From: Saprospiraceae bacterium
Lineage (GTDB): Bacteria > Bacteroidota > Bacteroidia > Chitinophagales > Saprospiraceae
DNA length: 64,000 bases
Reading direction: 5' to 3'
Assembly: GCA_016714895.1 (NCBI GenBank)
Contig: JADKBV010000012.1
Location: forward strand, 186,001 to 250,000
Position numbers and translations under genes: made by a program. The notes beneath the pieces were generated by a model. It was not told the DNA's origin, did no database searches, and was given only the letters and a program-made list of their open reading frames with translations. Below, piece after piece: positions 1 through 7,619 of the stretch. Positions within the stretch are counted from its first letter, which is position 1. Each line of letters opens with the position of its first letter.

Positions 1-2
1 AT

Positions 3-740
3 GATATATTCAATACAAAGGTATTTATCTATCAAAATAACGGAAACGGAAATTATACGGTAAAAGATTACCCTACGACAGGGTCAGGTGCTTTATTTAA
101 TATTTATGCCGATGATATCAATAAGGATGGAAAAACAGATATTTTGGTTTTGATGTCTGAAGATGTCAAAATATTAGAGAATAAAGGAACTTTAACCTTT
201 GAAGAAAAAAAACTGGCCACCGGAGATGCTAGGGTTTTTGTAGGAGCAAGAGTTGTTGATCTGACTGGAGAAGGACAGCCGGATATCATTCTTAGTAGCT
301 CAAAAGGTATGCAGTGGTATAAAAGCTTGTCATTAACTGACTATACCTACGAACCAAGAGTTATGAATGGTGTAAATTCTGCATTCGATATTAATGCGGT
401 AGACTTTAATAACGATGGTGCAAAAGATGCGGTTACAAGCAACGGAAGTTTGTTTTGGTATCAAAATAATTTAGTCCAACTGCCTTCTTCTTCAGATGAC
501 TTTTTATCCGAAAACACGTTGATCTATCCCAATCCTGTGACAGATGAAATCTCTTTTAAAGACCTCAGGGCTGAAAAATATACGATTACCATCTATAATA
601 CAACGGGGCAGGCCGTATTACACAGTACGGTCATAGACGGAAAAACAAATGTTGCAACACTTCATCCCGGTATTTATATGATCACTTTGCGTGATGCCAA
701 CGGCAATCCGGCAGGACAACAAAAAGTAATTAAATTGTAA
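3..740 (+). CDS. T9SS-secreted VCBS/FG-GAP repeat protein, 5' end outside window
   Basis: The reading frame is open from the window edge (position 3), so only the C-terminal ~245 residues are seen and the start lies upstream. Two or three Asp-rich calcium-binding repeats of FG-GAP/VCBS type are visible (motifs such as DINKDGKTDI and DFNNDGAKDA), as in seven-bladed propellers of secreted Bacteroidota proteins. The last ~80 residues are a T9SS type A sorting domain: a YPNPVTDE motif, a TIYNTTGQ strand and a final QKVIKL. The protein is therefore probably exported through the type IX system and kept at or released from the cell surface. Its substrate is unknown. A strong terminator follows 90 bp after the stop. 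Confidence 0.9.
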   Translation, partial: DIFNTKVFIYQNNGNGNYTVKDYPTTGSGALFNIYADDINKDGKTDILVLMSEDVKILENKGTLTFEEKKLATGDARVFVGARVVDLTGEGQPDIILSSSKGMQWYKSLSLTDYTYEPRVMNGVNSAFDINAVDFNNDGAKDAVTSNGSLFWYQNNLVQLPSSSDDFLSENTLIYPNPVTDEISFKDLRAEKYTITIYNTTGQAVLHSTVIDGKTNVATLHPGIYMITLRDANGNPAGQQKVIKL

Positions 741-828
741 ACCTCCGGATGGTTTAAGGTTAACAGTTTAGGGTTTAAGTCTGCGTCAATGTTCTTTATG
801 ATTATTTTGTCGGGCTTGGCTTTAAAAA

Positions 829-876
829 CAAGTCATGAAACAGGTTAGCGTTAACCCGTTTCATGACTTGATTTTT
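829..876 (+). terminator. Intrinsic terminator
   Basis: A long hairpin (arm CAAGTCATGAAAC plus GGTTA, loop GCGT, one mismatch in the stem) is followed by ATTTTT. It ends transcription of the VCBS/T9SS gene. Confidence 0.85.
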
Positions 877-1085
877 ATATTTCTTAGTAATCCTCATATC
901 TTCTTTGATAGACCTTTATTGTATTAATGATTTTAAATCCTTTGTGTGTCGACGGAAAATTGGTATTGTACCTCCATTTTAGAATGGCCGCATCTTTGCC
1001 GATAAAGTTGCTGTTGCCGTTTGGCATGGTGGGGATGATGTTGAGGTTAGTATCTTATAAAAAAGTTAAAGTTTTTGTCAATGTT

Positions 1086-1114
1086 TTTGGTGTAAGAAGG
1101 GGTTGTTACTTTTG
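1086..1114 (+). promoter_or_regulatory. Promoter of the rpn gene
   Basis: TTTG at 1086-1089 and TACTTTTG at 1107-1114, 17 bp apart, match the Bacteroidota -33/-7 pattern. The -7 box lies 18 bp ahead of the rpn ATG, so the mRNA leader would be very short. The promoter is intact although the gene is interrupted. Confidence 0.6.
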
Positions 1115-1132
1115 TAAAAAATTACTAATGAT

Positions 1133-2266
1133 ATGGAAAACATACACGACAAATTTTTAAACCCAGAATCCGTATTAGAAATTTATTGCGAAAAAATCTG
1201 ACTTCATATTTACTTCGGTTCTCATTTTTTCTTCCTCAATGCAGCTCAGGCTGCATCTCCGGGTAAAAAATTGCGAGCCTCGTAACTATTTTGTCATATT
1301 TTCTCTCATGACAAAGTCCAATACGGAATCTGGGTTAAAGCTACCTTTTCAGATACTGAAAGAGCGATTTCTTTTTTTGAAAAGTTTTTACCAGAAGAAC
1401 TGGCCTCCTCGTTAGAACTGAATACTTTGATATACCTTCAGGAGTCCTATCTCACTGATGATCTGAAAGCCCGGATTTCGGATATGGTTTTTGAAGTAAA
1501 AACAAAAGGTAAACCTGATGAAGCTACAGATATAGTTCTGCTCTTCGAACACAAATCCTCTCCGGACAGAAATGTATTGATCCAGGTGGGATTGTATATG
1601 TTTTCTCATTGGTGGAAATGTGTCCGTGATAAAAAGCCTCTTAAACCCATCATCCCTATCATCTATTATCAGGGAAAAAAGAAGTGGAAGGTAAAAACAA
1701 TGATGGAATTGTTTGCAAAAATATCCGGTGAAGTTCCGTTGTTTATACCTGAAATCCGACATGTTTTTATGGCACTGCACGCTCTTTCAGATCAAGAAAT
1801 TGCTGCTATCAGAAATAAAATGATGGCTACAGCAGTGATGGCTCAGAAAAATGTTTTTGATCCTATTGTTCTATCCAAAGATCTGGAGAAAATATTTACA
1901 TTATTTCCGGTAAAAGCCGATGACGGGAACTTTTTAAAAACCATCTTTGTTTACCTCATTAAGGTTTCAGAAGTACCCAAAACCGAATGGGCAAAAGCAC
2001 TGAACACAATTCCGTCAGACATAAAAGAGAATCTTATGACAACATACACCTGGATGAAAGAAGAAGGTATTCAAGAAGGATTACAAAAAGGCAGGCAAGA
2101 AGGTAGGCAAGAAGGCAGGCAAGAAGGAATACTTGAAAAAGAAACAGAAGTCATACTTCAAGGTTATGAAGAAGGTCTGAATATTCATATATTGGGAAAA
2201 ATCACTAAACTTTCTGAACAAGAAGTTATTAAAATTCTCAAAGAACATCAAAAAATAAACGACTGA
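1133..2266 (+). pseudogene. Rpn family PDDEXK nuclease (Transposase_31), interrupted by a small element
   Basis: Rpn proteins are recombination-promoting DNA endonucleases; several act in antiphage defence. The start at 1133 gives MENIHDKF, the family N-terminus. The frame then runs into the inserted element and stops at 1199. From 1337 the frame resumes with KATFSDTERAISFFEKFLPE, exactly the next expected family block. The core follows: SDMVFEV, then LLFEHKSSPD, the expected nuclease motif region, then IPIIYYQGKKKW. The C-terminus carries EGRQEG repeats (about 2080-2135) and a helical tail ending KLSEQEVIKIL. Removing 177 bp restores one continuous frame of about 318 residues. The longest remaining frame starts at ATG 1427 and lacks the N-terminal helices, so full activity is unlikely. 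A duplicate tail lies directly downstream. Confidence 0.85.
1159..1336. mobile_element. MITE-like ~178-bp element inserted in rpn
   Basis: The insert is bounded by 17-bp terminal inverted repeats: AACCCAGAATCCGTATT at 1159-1175 and its complement at 1320-1336, with one mismatch. It has no coding capacity. Inside, ATGCAGC-TCAG-GCTGCAT near 1238 forms a perfect 7-bp hairpin. The target is a run of T and A, so the exact target duplication cannot be resolved. Size, inverted ends and absence of a gene fit a non-autonomous element mobilised in trans. The transposase family is not identifiable here. Confidence 0.75.
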
Positions 2267-2571
2267 TATTTTACCTCTTAAAGGTTTCAGAAGTACCGAA
2301 AACCGAATGGGTAAAGGCCCTGACCATCATTCCCTCAGATATAAAAGAAAATCTTATGACAACATACACCTGGATGAAAGAAGAAGGCAGACAAGAAGGT
2401 ATCCAAGAAGGCAGGCAAGAAGGTAAACTTGAAAATCAAAAAGAAGTCATTATTGCTTTGTACGACGACAAAATCCCGGTGCAATCCATCGCCAGATATA
2501 CAAAACTCACTGAAGAAGAGGTGTTACAAATTTTAAAAGAAAATAAAAAGATTGGCATAAACGAAATGTGA
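2267..2571 (+). pseudogene. Duplicate Rpn C-terminal tail (remnant, or RpnS-like small protein)
   Basis: Starting right after the rpn stop, this frame repeats the last third of the preceding protein: KVSEVPKTEW, then SDIKENLMTTYTWMKEEG, then a shorter EGRQEG repeat, then a diverged tail ending TKLTEEEVLQILKENKK. The nuclease core is absent, so it looks like a leftover of a neighbouring rpn copy. It does, however, keep an ATG at 2356 that could give a 71-residue protein. The same ATG context occurs inside the first copy at 2037. In Escherichia coli, internal starts in rpn genes produce short C-terminal proteins (RpnS) that block the full toxin, so a retained antitoxin-like product is possible but not shown. 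Confidence 0.6.
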
Positions 2572-2798
2572 ATTTTTAAAATTCTCCTTTTATAAGCAGG
2601 AGGTAGTAACTTTGCCCCTACCCTCTTTCTAAATAAATACCCTTTATATCCGATAATCTGCATGTTATACCTTATACATTACCGGATTCATGACGACCAT
2701 CAAGGTAAAAAGTGCCTGCCATCATAGTAAACTCCTGAAAATACACTGACCTTTGTATTGAAAGTTATTTATATTTAATTACAAGTAAATACAAGATC

Positions 2799-3497
2799 AT
2801 GAAAAACTTTTTAATCCCGATTTTGGCTTTGTTTACCATAACATTGTCATTTGTCTCTTGTAATGAAGACGAACCGGATAATAAAATTCCCGTTATCCAA
2901 TCCGTTCAGGTAAATCCTTCTTCTGTTTCAGCCAATGGTATCGTCAGCGTTTCTGTCGTGGCAGGTGATCCCGATGGTGACTTTCTTACCTATAGTTACT
3001 TTGTCACCGGAGGAGCTATCAATGGAACTGGCCCCAACGTAAGCTGGACTGCTCCTTCTACCCCGGGAGCTCAATCCGTCACCGTCACCGTAAGTGATGG
3101 CAAAGGAGGAACAGCTACCGCAAACGGTGCTTTGAATGTTCAGCAAGCAGTCACTCAGGTCACCGGAACAGCCCGGTTTTTGGCAGGTACCGCAGGGGAT
3201 TTGTCCAATGCCAAAGTAAGTTTGTATACTACACGTGACAATTGGTTGACCAATAACCCGATCAAATTTGGTTCCGTCGTTGGTTCAGGAGCTGTCGTCA
3301 ACTTTGCTATCACAGGTATCAATGCCGGCAACTACTATCTGGATGTGTGGAAAGATAATGACAATAATGGTTTCTGGTCAGCAGGCGACTTTGTGGGAAT
3401 ATATGGTGACCTTAATCTCGGTGCCGGTGGTCTGACAGAAATTCAGGTAGGTCAGGGTCAGACAGTCAACGTGACTTTAAATATGATCATCCTGTAA
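2799..3497 (+). CDS. Lipoprotein with PKD/cadherin-like and prealbumin-like domains
   Basis: The 232-residue product begins with a lipoprotein signal peptide whose lipobox ends at Cys21 (FVSC), followed by Asp/Glu-rich residues. Residues ~32-115 form an Ig-like domain of PKD/cadherin type (AGDPDGD and VTVSDGKGG motifs). Residues ~118-232 form a second beta domain with LSNAKVSLY, GNYYLDVWKDND and AGDFVGIYG, resembling peptidase-associated domains with a calcium-binding loop. No catalytic motif is seen. It probably sits on the outer membrane as a binding or adhesion lipoprotein. The next gene encodes the same two modules twice over, so the pair arose by duplication. A terminator separates them. 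Confidence 0.85.
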   Translation: MKNFLIPILALFTITLSFVSCNEDEPDNKIPVIQSVQVNPSSVSANGIVSVSVVAGDPDGDFLTYSYFVTGGAINGTGPNVSWTAPSTPGAQSVTVTVSDGKGGTATANGALNVQQAVTQVTGTARFLAGTAGDLSNAKVSLYTTRDNWLTNNPIKFGSVVGSGAVVNFAITGINAGNYYLDVWKDNDNNGFWSAGDFVGIYGDLNLGAGGLTEIQVGQGQTVNVTLNMIIL

Positions 3498-3514
3498 AAA
3501 AACACATAACACAT

Positions 3515-3545
3515 AAAAAGGAGAGGCTACTCTCCTTTTTTTTTC
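3515..3545 (+). terminator. Intrinsic terminator after first lipoprotein gene
   Basis: AAAGGAGAG-GCTA-CTCTCCTTT forms a perfect stem followed by a T run, 20 bp after the stop codon. Confidence 0.85.
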
Positions 3546-3697
3546 ACCTTCACGCTTTTTGAATGTCGCATGTTACGTTTTTGTAAGCGGTCGGATTACC
3601 AACCGGTTTAAAAAAACGGACAATACCCTTGCAATATATTGTAATCAATATGTTTCCATCAAATAAACCCTGTATCAAATCAACAAAAAATAACCAC

Positions 3698-5008
3698 ATG
3701 AAAACGCGATATATCTTTTCTATCGTCCTTTTTTCTCTTTTGGCCGTTTTGTTTATGACCTGCGAAAAAGATGAAAAAACCAATTCCATTCCTGCCATTC
3801 AATCTGTAACCGTCTCTCCCAATACGATCCATGCCAATGGTATGGTCTCCATAGATGTCAAAGCGACCGACCCTGACAATGACGGGCTTTCTTATGCTTA
3901 TACGGTCACCGGCGGCTCTGTCACAGGCTCCGGACCCATCGTAACCTGGACCGCCCCATCCACCGAAGGTGCTCATTCAGTATTGGTATCCGTCAGCGAT
4001 GGCAAAGGAGGTGTGATAACCCAAAATGCCAGCCTCAATGTCTTAAAACCTGTAACGCAGGTGTCGGGAACAGCTTCTTTTGTTGCCGGGGTTTCCGGAG
4101 ACCTCTCCAACGCTAAAGTAAGTTTGTATACGACCCTTGAAAACTTCGAACTCAACCAACCGGTGAGAAATGTTGCCGTTCAGGGTTCAGGAGGAAATGT
4201 GACCTTTACCATACCTGATGTCCTTCCGGGAAATTATTACCTCTCTGTCTGGAAAGACAATAACAACTCTCAGGAACTCGACAACAAGGATTTTATCGGC
4301 ATCTATGGGGTCATCAACCTGGGTGCTTACCAGTTTTCAGAATTGCAGGTCAGACAAGGAGAAACGTTCAACTGCAAAATCGATATGTGGATTCTCGATT
4401 TTAATACGGCCCCGGTGATCGCATCTTTTCAGGTCTATCCTACGACCTTACAACCCGGCCAAAAAGCCAATGTCAGCGTGGAAGCGATCGATGCCGACAA
4501 TGATCCGCTGACCTATATGTATTTTGCCAATGGCGGCACCATCATAGGTTCCGGTACCAATGTTTTATGGGAAGCTCCCCTTACACCCGGAGATTATCAG
4601 ATCAGCGTCACCGTAGATGATGGTGAAGGCGGAACAGATCAGGACCAAAGAACGGTCACCGTAGAGTCACCACAAACCAAAATCACCGGCACAGCCAAAC
4701 TCACTACCGGAGTGATCGGAGATCTGTCCAATGCACGGGTAGCTGTCTACAAAAGTATCGACGATTGGTTTGACAACAAACCTGTCAAATTTACCGTTGT
4801 CTCCGGCAGCGGCAGTTCGGTCACGTATTCCCTCAATGACCTGGCTCCGGGCACGTACTATATGGATCTCTGGAAAGACAATGACAACGACGGTGACTGG
4901 TCCGCAGGTGATTTTATCGGACTACACAGCGATAACAACGGAATGTTGCCGATCACCCTATCAACCGGCCAAACCATCAATATCAATCTTTTGGTGACTG
5001 TACTTTAA
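3698..5008 (+). CDS. Lipoprotein with two PKD + beta-domain modules (paralogue of 2799-3497)
   Basis: I start this gene at 3698, where MKTRYIFSIVLFSLL begins a lipoprotein signal peptide with lipobox FMTC. The longer upstream frame has no signal. The 436-residue protein contains two tandem copies of the module seen in the neighbour. Copy 1 is an Ig-like domain (TDPDNDGLSYAY, VSDGKGG) followed by a LSNAKVSLYTT/WKDNNN domain. Copy 2 is an Ig-like domain (DADNDPLTYMY, VDDGEGG) followed by LSNARVAVYKS and WKDNDNDGDWSAGDF. The repeated Asp/Asn loops suggest calcium binding. There is no enzyme signature. The gene is more GC-rich in its codons than the neighbouring rpn region. An adhesion or matrix role on the cell surface is inference. 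Confidence 0.85.
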   Translation: MKTRYIFSIVLFSLLAVLFMTCEKDEKTNSIPAIQSVTVSPNTIHANGMVSIDVKATDPDNDGLSYAYTVTGGSVTGSGPIVTWTAPSTEGAHSVLVSVSDGKGGVITQNASLNVLKPVTQVSGTASFVAGVSGDLSNAKVSLYTTLENFELNQPVRNVAVQGSGGNVTFTIPDVLPGNYYLSVWKDNNNSQELDNKDFIGIYGVINLGAYQFSELQVRQGETFNCKIDMWILDFNTAPVIASFQVYPTTLQPGQKANVSVEAIDADNDPLTYMYFANGGTIIGSGTNVLWEAPLTPGDYQISVTVDDGEGGTDQDQRTVTVESPQTKITGTAKLTTGVIGDLSNARVAVYKSIDDWFDNKPVKFTVVSGSGSSVTYSLNDLAPGTYYMDLWKDNDNDGDWSAGDFIGLHSDNNGMLPITLSTGQTININLLVTVL

Positions 5009-5267
5009 GGATCTATTGTTTTTGGAATTGTTGGTCCCGATAAGCTATCGGGATGTTGGTGTTGAATCGAGGCTGCGCACGAAGGTCGGGCTTTCCGGCT
5101 ATCTTATCCCGGGTTCCGATGCTCGCGCAAGTTTGTAACTTATGCCTTTATTTTAAGGCCCCTCTAAATCTCCCCGAAGAGGAGACTTTGGAGTTCTCGA
5201 CAACAGCAGAAAGTTGTACAAATTAAATATGTCAGGCAACCGAAGGTTATCCGGACAGAGCACTGGC

Positions 5268-5352
5268 ACTTTTGTTTACTTTTCCGGTCTCGTCTCGTCT
5301 TATGGGACGAGACGAGAAAAAAAGTAAAAGCCCCTCCGGCTCGAGGCGTAGG
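5268..5352 (+). repeat. Hairpin repeat, copy 1
   Basis: The copy reads TTTTGTTTACTTTT, a perfect 12-bp-arm hairpin (5288-5317, TCTCGTCTCGTC, loop TTATGG), then AAAAAGTAAAAGCCCC. The outer parts also pair (ACTTTT with AAAAGT). Copy 2 lies 290 bp to the right in the same orientation. Confidence 0.85.
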
Positions 5353-5559
5353 AATGCAAAAAAACATTTCGGTTTTTGACAACTCTTATTCGGACGACAA
5401 TCCCGGCTCAAAACCAGTGTGACCGAGCGATCTTTTTGAAAAAAGTGGAAACCCATACGTGGTTTCCAAGCAAGGGAACCGCGAAGCGGGCTACGATTAA
5501 TGCTTTTGTATAATTCTTTCTTAAGGCATATTCTTCCAAAGTACGCAATCACCTTTTTT

Positions 5560-5643
5560 GAGCCTAGACCTTTTGTTTACTTTTGTGGTCTCGTCCCATA
5601 AGACGAGAGAAAAAGTAAAAGCCCCGCCGGCTCGACGCCAGGG
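5560..5643 (+). repeat. Hairpin repeat, copy 2 (core inverted)
   Basis: The flanks match copy 1 in the same orientation. The central hairpin (5589-5608, TCTCGTC arms) has a shorter stem and its loop is CCATAA, the exact reverse complement of the copy 1 loop. Confidence 0.85.
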
Positions 5644-5959
5644 AAAATCATACAGAAGACCCTCGATCGTAATTGATGGCAACTACAAGATGACGAATTA
5701 CAAATTCGTTATGTATCGGATCGAAGTTACAAACTTCAACCATCGTCTCCGTCCCTGGCCGGGTAGATGTATTTTGGCCTGGACACATAGGCAATCCCTG
5801 TACTTCATCTTAGGCTGGATTAAAGTGTCTGATAAACTTTTTTATACAAGTAATGCCGGACTACATACATCGATCCGTTATCAATCTTCTTGCAAACATT
5901 TAGTTGCGGGGACTTAGCTGGAGGATCTCCCAAACAACAAGCACCTCCCGCTGCATAAA

Positions 5960-7219
5960 TCAATCCGGTTTTCGTTTTTGATTAAACAGTAAACTTCCGT
6001 CTCCGTAACTCAAAAATCGAAAATCATTTTCTAAGGCATAATGATAAATCTTTTTCCAATCATCACCTACCACTGCCGCAACAAGTAATAGAAGCGTAGA
6101 CCCCGGCTGATGAAAATTCGTAATGAGCGCATTTGCAATTCTTAATTCATAGGATGGCACAATAAGCAACTGTGTTTTGCAAATAAGTTTTTCTGTATTA
6201 TTTTTCTTTAACCAGGCCAGCAAACATTGTAATGAATCCGCTGCTGTCAAACTTTGGGGAAGTTCATAGGCATCCCATTGTCTGACTTCCAATTCTTCAA
6301 TAGTTGCATCCAAATTCTGATTTGCTTTGACTCCCATCCAATATAACGACTCAATAGTCCTCAAAGAAGTGGTTCCGACGGAAACTACATTTTTATTGGT
6401 TTGGGTATCAGAAATTTGTCCAGATAATCTCTCAATTGATTCCATCGTAACGTCTATCCATTCAGCGTGCATATCGTGTCCTTCAAGGGTTTCACTTTTG
6501 ACCGGCCTGAATGTTCCGGCACCAACATGTAGCGTGACATAATCCATGATGGCATGTTTGGCCTTTAGTTTTTCAAATATTTGTTGTGTAAAATGAAGTC
6601 CTGCTGTTGGTGCTGCCACAGAACCCTGTTGTGATGAATAAACTGTCTGGTATCTGTTTACATCTATGGTTTCACTCTCTCTTTTTAAATAGGGCGGAAT
6701 GGGCATTTCCCCAACTTTTTCTAAAATTTCAGCGAATGAAAGATCCTCCGGAAACCAACTAAACCTGATAGAAAAAACATTTCCGTTTCGTGCTGCTATT
6801 TCAGCTTGTAATAAAAAGTTTTCTGTCTCCATGCTGATGGTTTTTTCTTTCCATCTGTCAACCCGACCGATCAGACATATCCATTCGACTTTTGTTTTTT
6901 TCATCATGGCTGAAGATGGTTCGACATTTTTTTCGCCCGGTTCCAGACAGAAAATTTCAATTCTGCTGCCTGCGGAGTTTTTAAAAAAAAGGCGGGCCTG
7001 AATGACCTTGGTGTTGTTGAAAATAAACAGGGAATTTTCGGAAATGTAGTTATCGAGGTTCCTGTAAATATCTTGCGAAATATTCCCGTTTTTACAGACC
7101 AACAACTTACTCTGATCTCTTTCTTGCATTGGATATTTTGCGATTCGGTTTTCAGGCAAATCGTAAGTAAAATTTTTAATCTGAAATTCCTGTGCTTGTA
7201 TTTTTTTACCCGATTCCAT
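5960..7219 (-). CDS. queA: S-adenosylmethionine:tRNA ribosyltransferase-isomerase
   Basis: QueA transfers the ribosyl part of SAM to preQ1 at tRNA position 34 to make epoxyqueuosine. I start at ATG 7219 (MESGKKIQ); the longer frame would need a TTG. The 419-residue protein shows the family blocks in order: FNNTKVIQARL near residue 70, APTAGLHFTQQ, HVGAGTFRPVK, HAEW, GTTSLRTIES and TNFHQPGSTLLLLVAA near the C-terminus. It is about 60 residues longer than the Escherichia coli enzyme, with inserted segments in the N-terminal half, as I recall for many Bacteroidota versions. Other queuosine genes are not nearby. It stands alone on the minus strand, downstream of the kelch gene. Confidence 0.93.
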   Translation of the reverse strand: MESGKKIQAQEFQIKNFTYDLPENRIAKYPMQERDQSKLLVCKNGNISQDIYRNLDNYISENSLFIFNNTKVIQARLFFKNSAGSRIEIFCLEPGEKNVEPSSAMMKKTKVEWICLIGRVDRWKEKTISMETENFLLQAEIAARNGNVFSIRFSWFPEDLSFAEILEKVGEMPIPPYLKRESETIDVNRYQTVYSSQQGSVAAPTAGLHFTQQIFEKLKAKHAIMDYVTLHVGAGTFRPVKSETLEGHDMHAEWIDVTMESIERLSGQISDTQTNKNVVSVGTTSLRTIESLYWMGVKANQNLDATIEELEVRQWDAYELPQSLTAADSLQCLLAWLKKNNTEKLICKTQLLIVPSYELRIANALITNFHQPGSTLLLLVAAVVGDDWKKIYHYALENDFRFLSYGDGSLLFNQKRKPD

Positions 7220-7619
7220 CTGATACAAATTTGTAGGCTATAATCATTTTTTGTTATTTTTTATGGATAAAATTTTCCCCGGCAGGTATGGGAAAATGTA
7301 TTCAATGCAAAAGGTAATCCGCATTTTTTAGCGCGATGATATATTTTTTGCTATTCATTTTCTGAAACATGGTTTGTAAATTCGGAGACCCTCGTTGTGT
7401 ATCTTTGTTTTTTTAAGATATCAGATGTCGCCTGTTTAATGTCCGCAAGGTCTCCCAAAAAAGTTACTACCCATTCCCCACCTTCCACCTGTATGTATAT
7501 GTACGTCAGGCAAAGGGTTTGTGGCTGCTTCTTTTTATGGTACTTACACAGAAAAAAACGTTTTTTGACGGACTTTGTGTTTGTCAATTTGTCAAAGTTT
7601 TGACAGCAGGGCACTCTCC
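7220..7619. other. Interval between kelch gene and queA
   Basis: About 400 bp. Open frames exist on both strands (7351-7614 minus, 7397-7603 plus) but neither has a recognisable motif, so I call no gene. The part near 7230 should contain the queA promoter; no clear consensus was seen. Confidence 0.5.

Larger units (their letters stand above)
741..1132. other. Gene-free interval between VCBS gene and rpn
   Basis: This interval holds the terminator at 829-876 and the rpn promoter near 1086-1114. A 77-codon open frame here (927-1160) has no signal peptide, no recognisable motif and overlaps the rpn start, so I do not call it. Confidence 0.6.
5009..5959. other. Repeat-rich 950-bp interval without a convincing gene
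   Basis: No reading frame here has protein-like character. The interval instead holds dispersed-repeat material: CCCGAT-AAGCT-ATCGGG at about 5037, two copies of an 84-bp hairpin repeat (5268-5352 and 5560-5643), and related AAGTTACAAACTT motifs at about 5130 (reversed) and 5724. Between 5690 and 5740, ACGAATT-ACA-AATTCGT and GAAGTT-ACA-AACTTC are neighbouring palindromes of one design. On the minus strand near 5850-5950 a short Cys-containing frame resembles a coding remnant, but no family is recognisable. Confidence 0.6.

Noticed and set aside
5558..5917. 119-codon plus-strand frame
   Set aside because: It runs through the hairpin repeat and the palindrome cluster and has no protein-like pattern.
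7351..7614. 87-codon minus-strand frame between kelch gene and queA
   Set aside because: No motif. A comparable frame lies on the opposite strand, and the region should hold the queA promoter.
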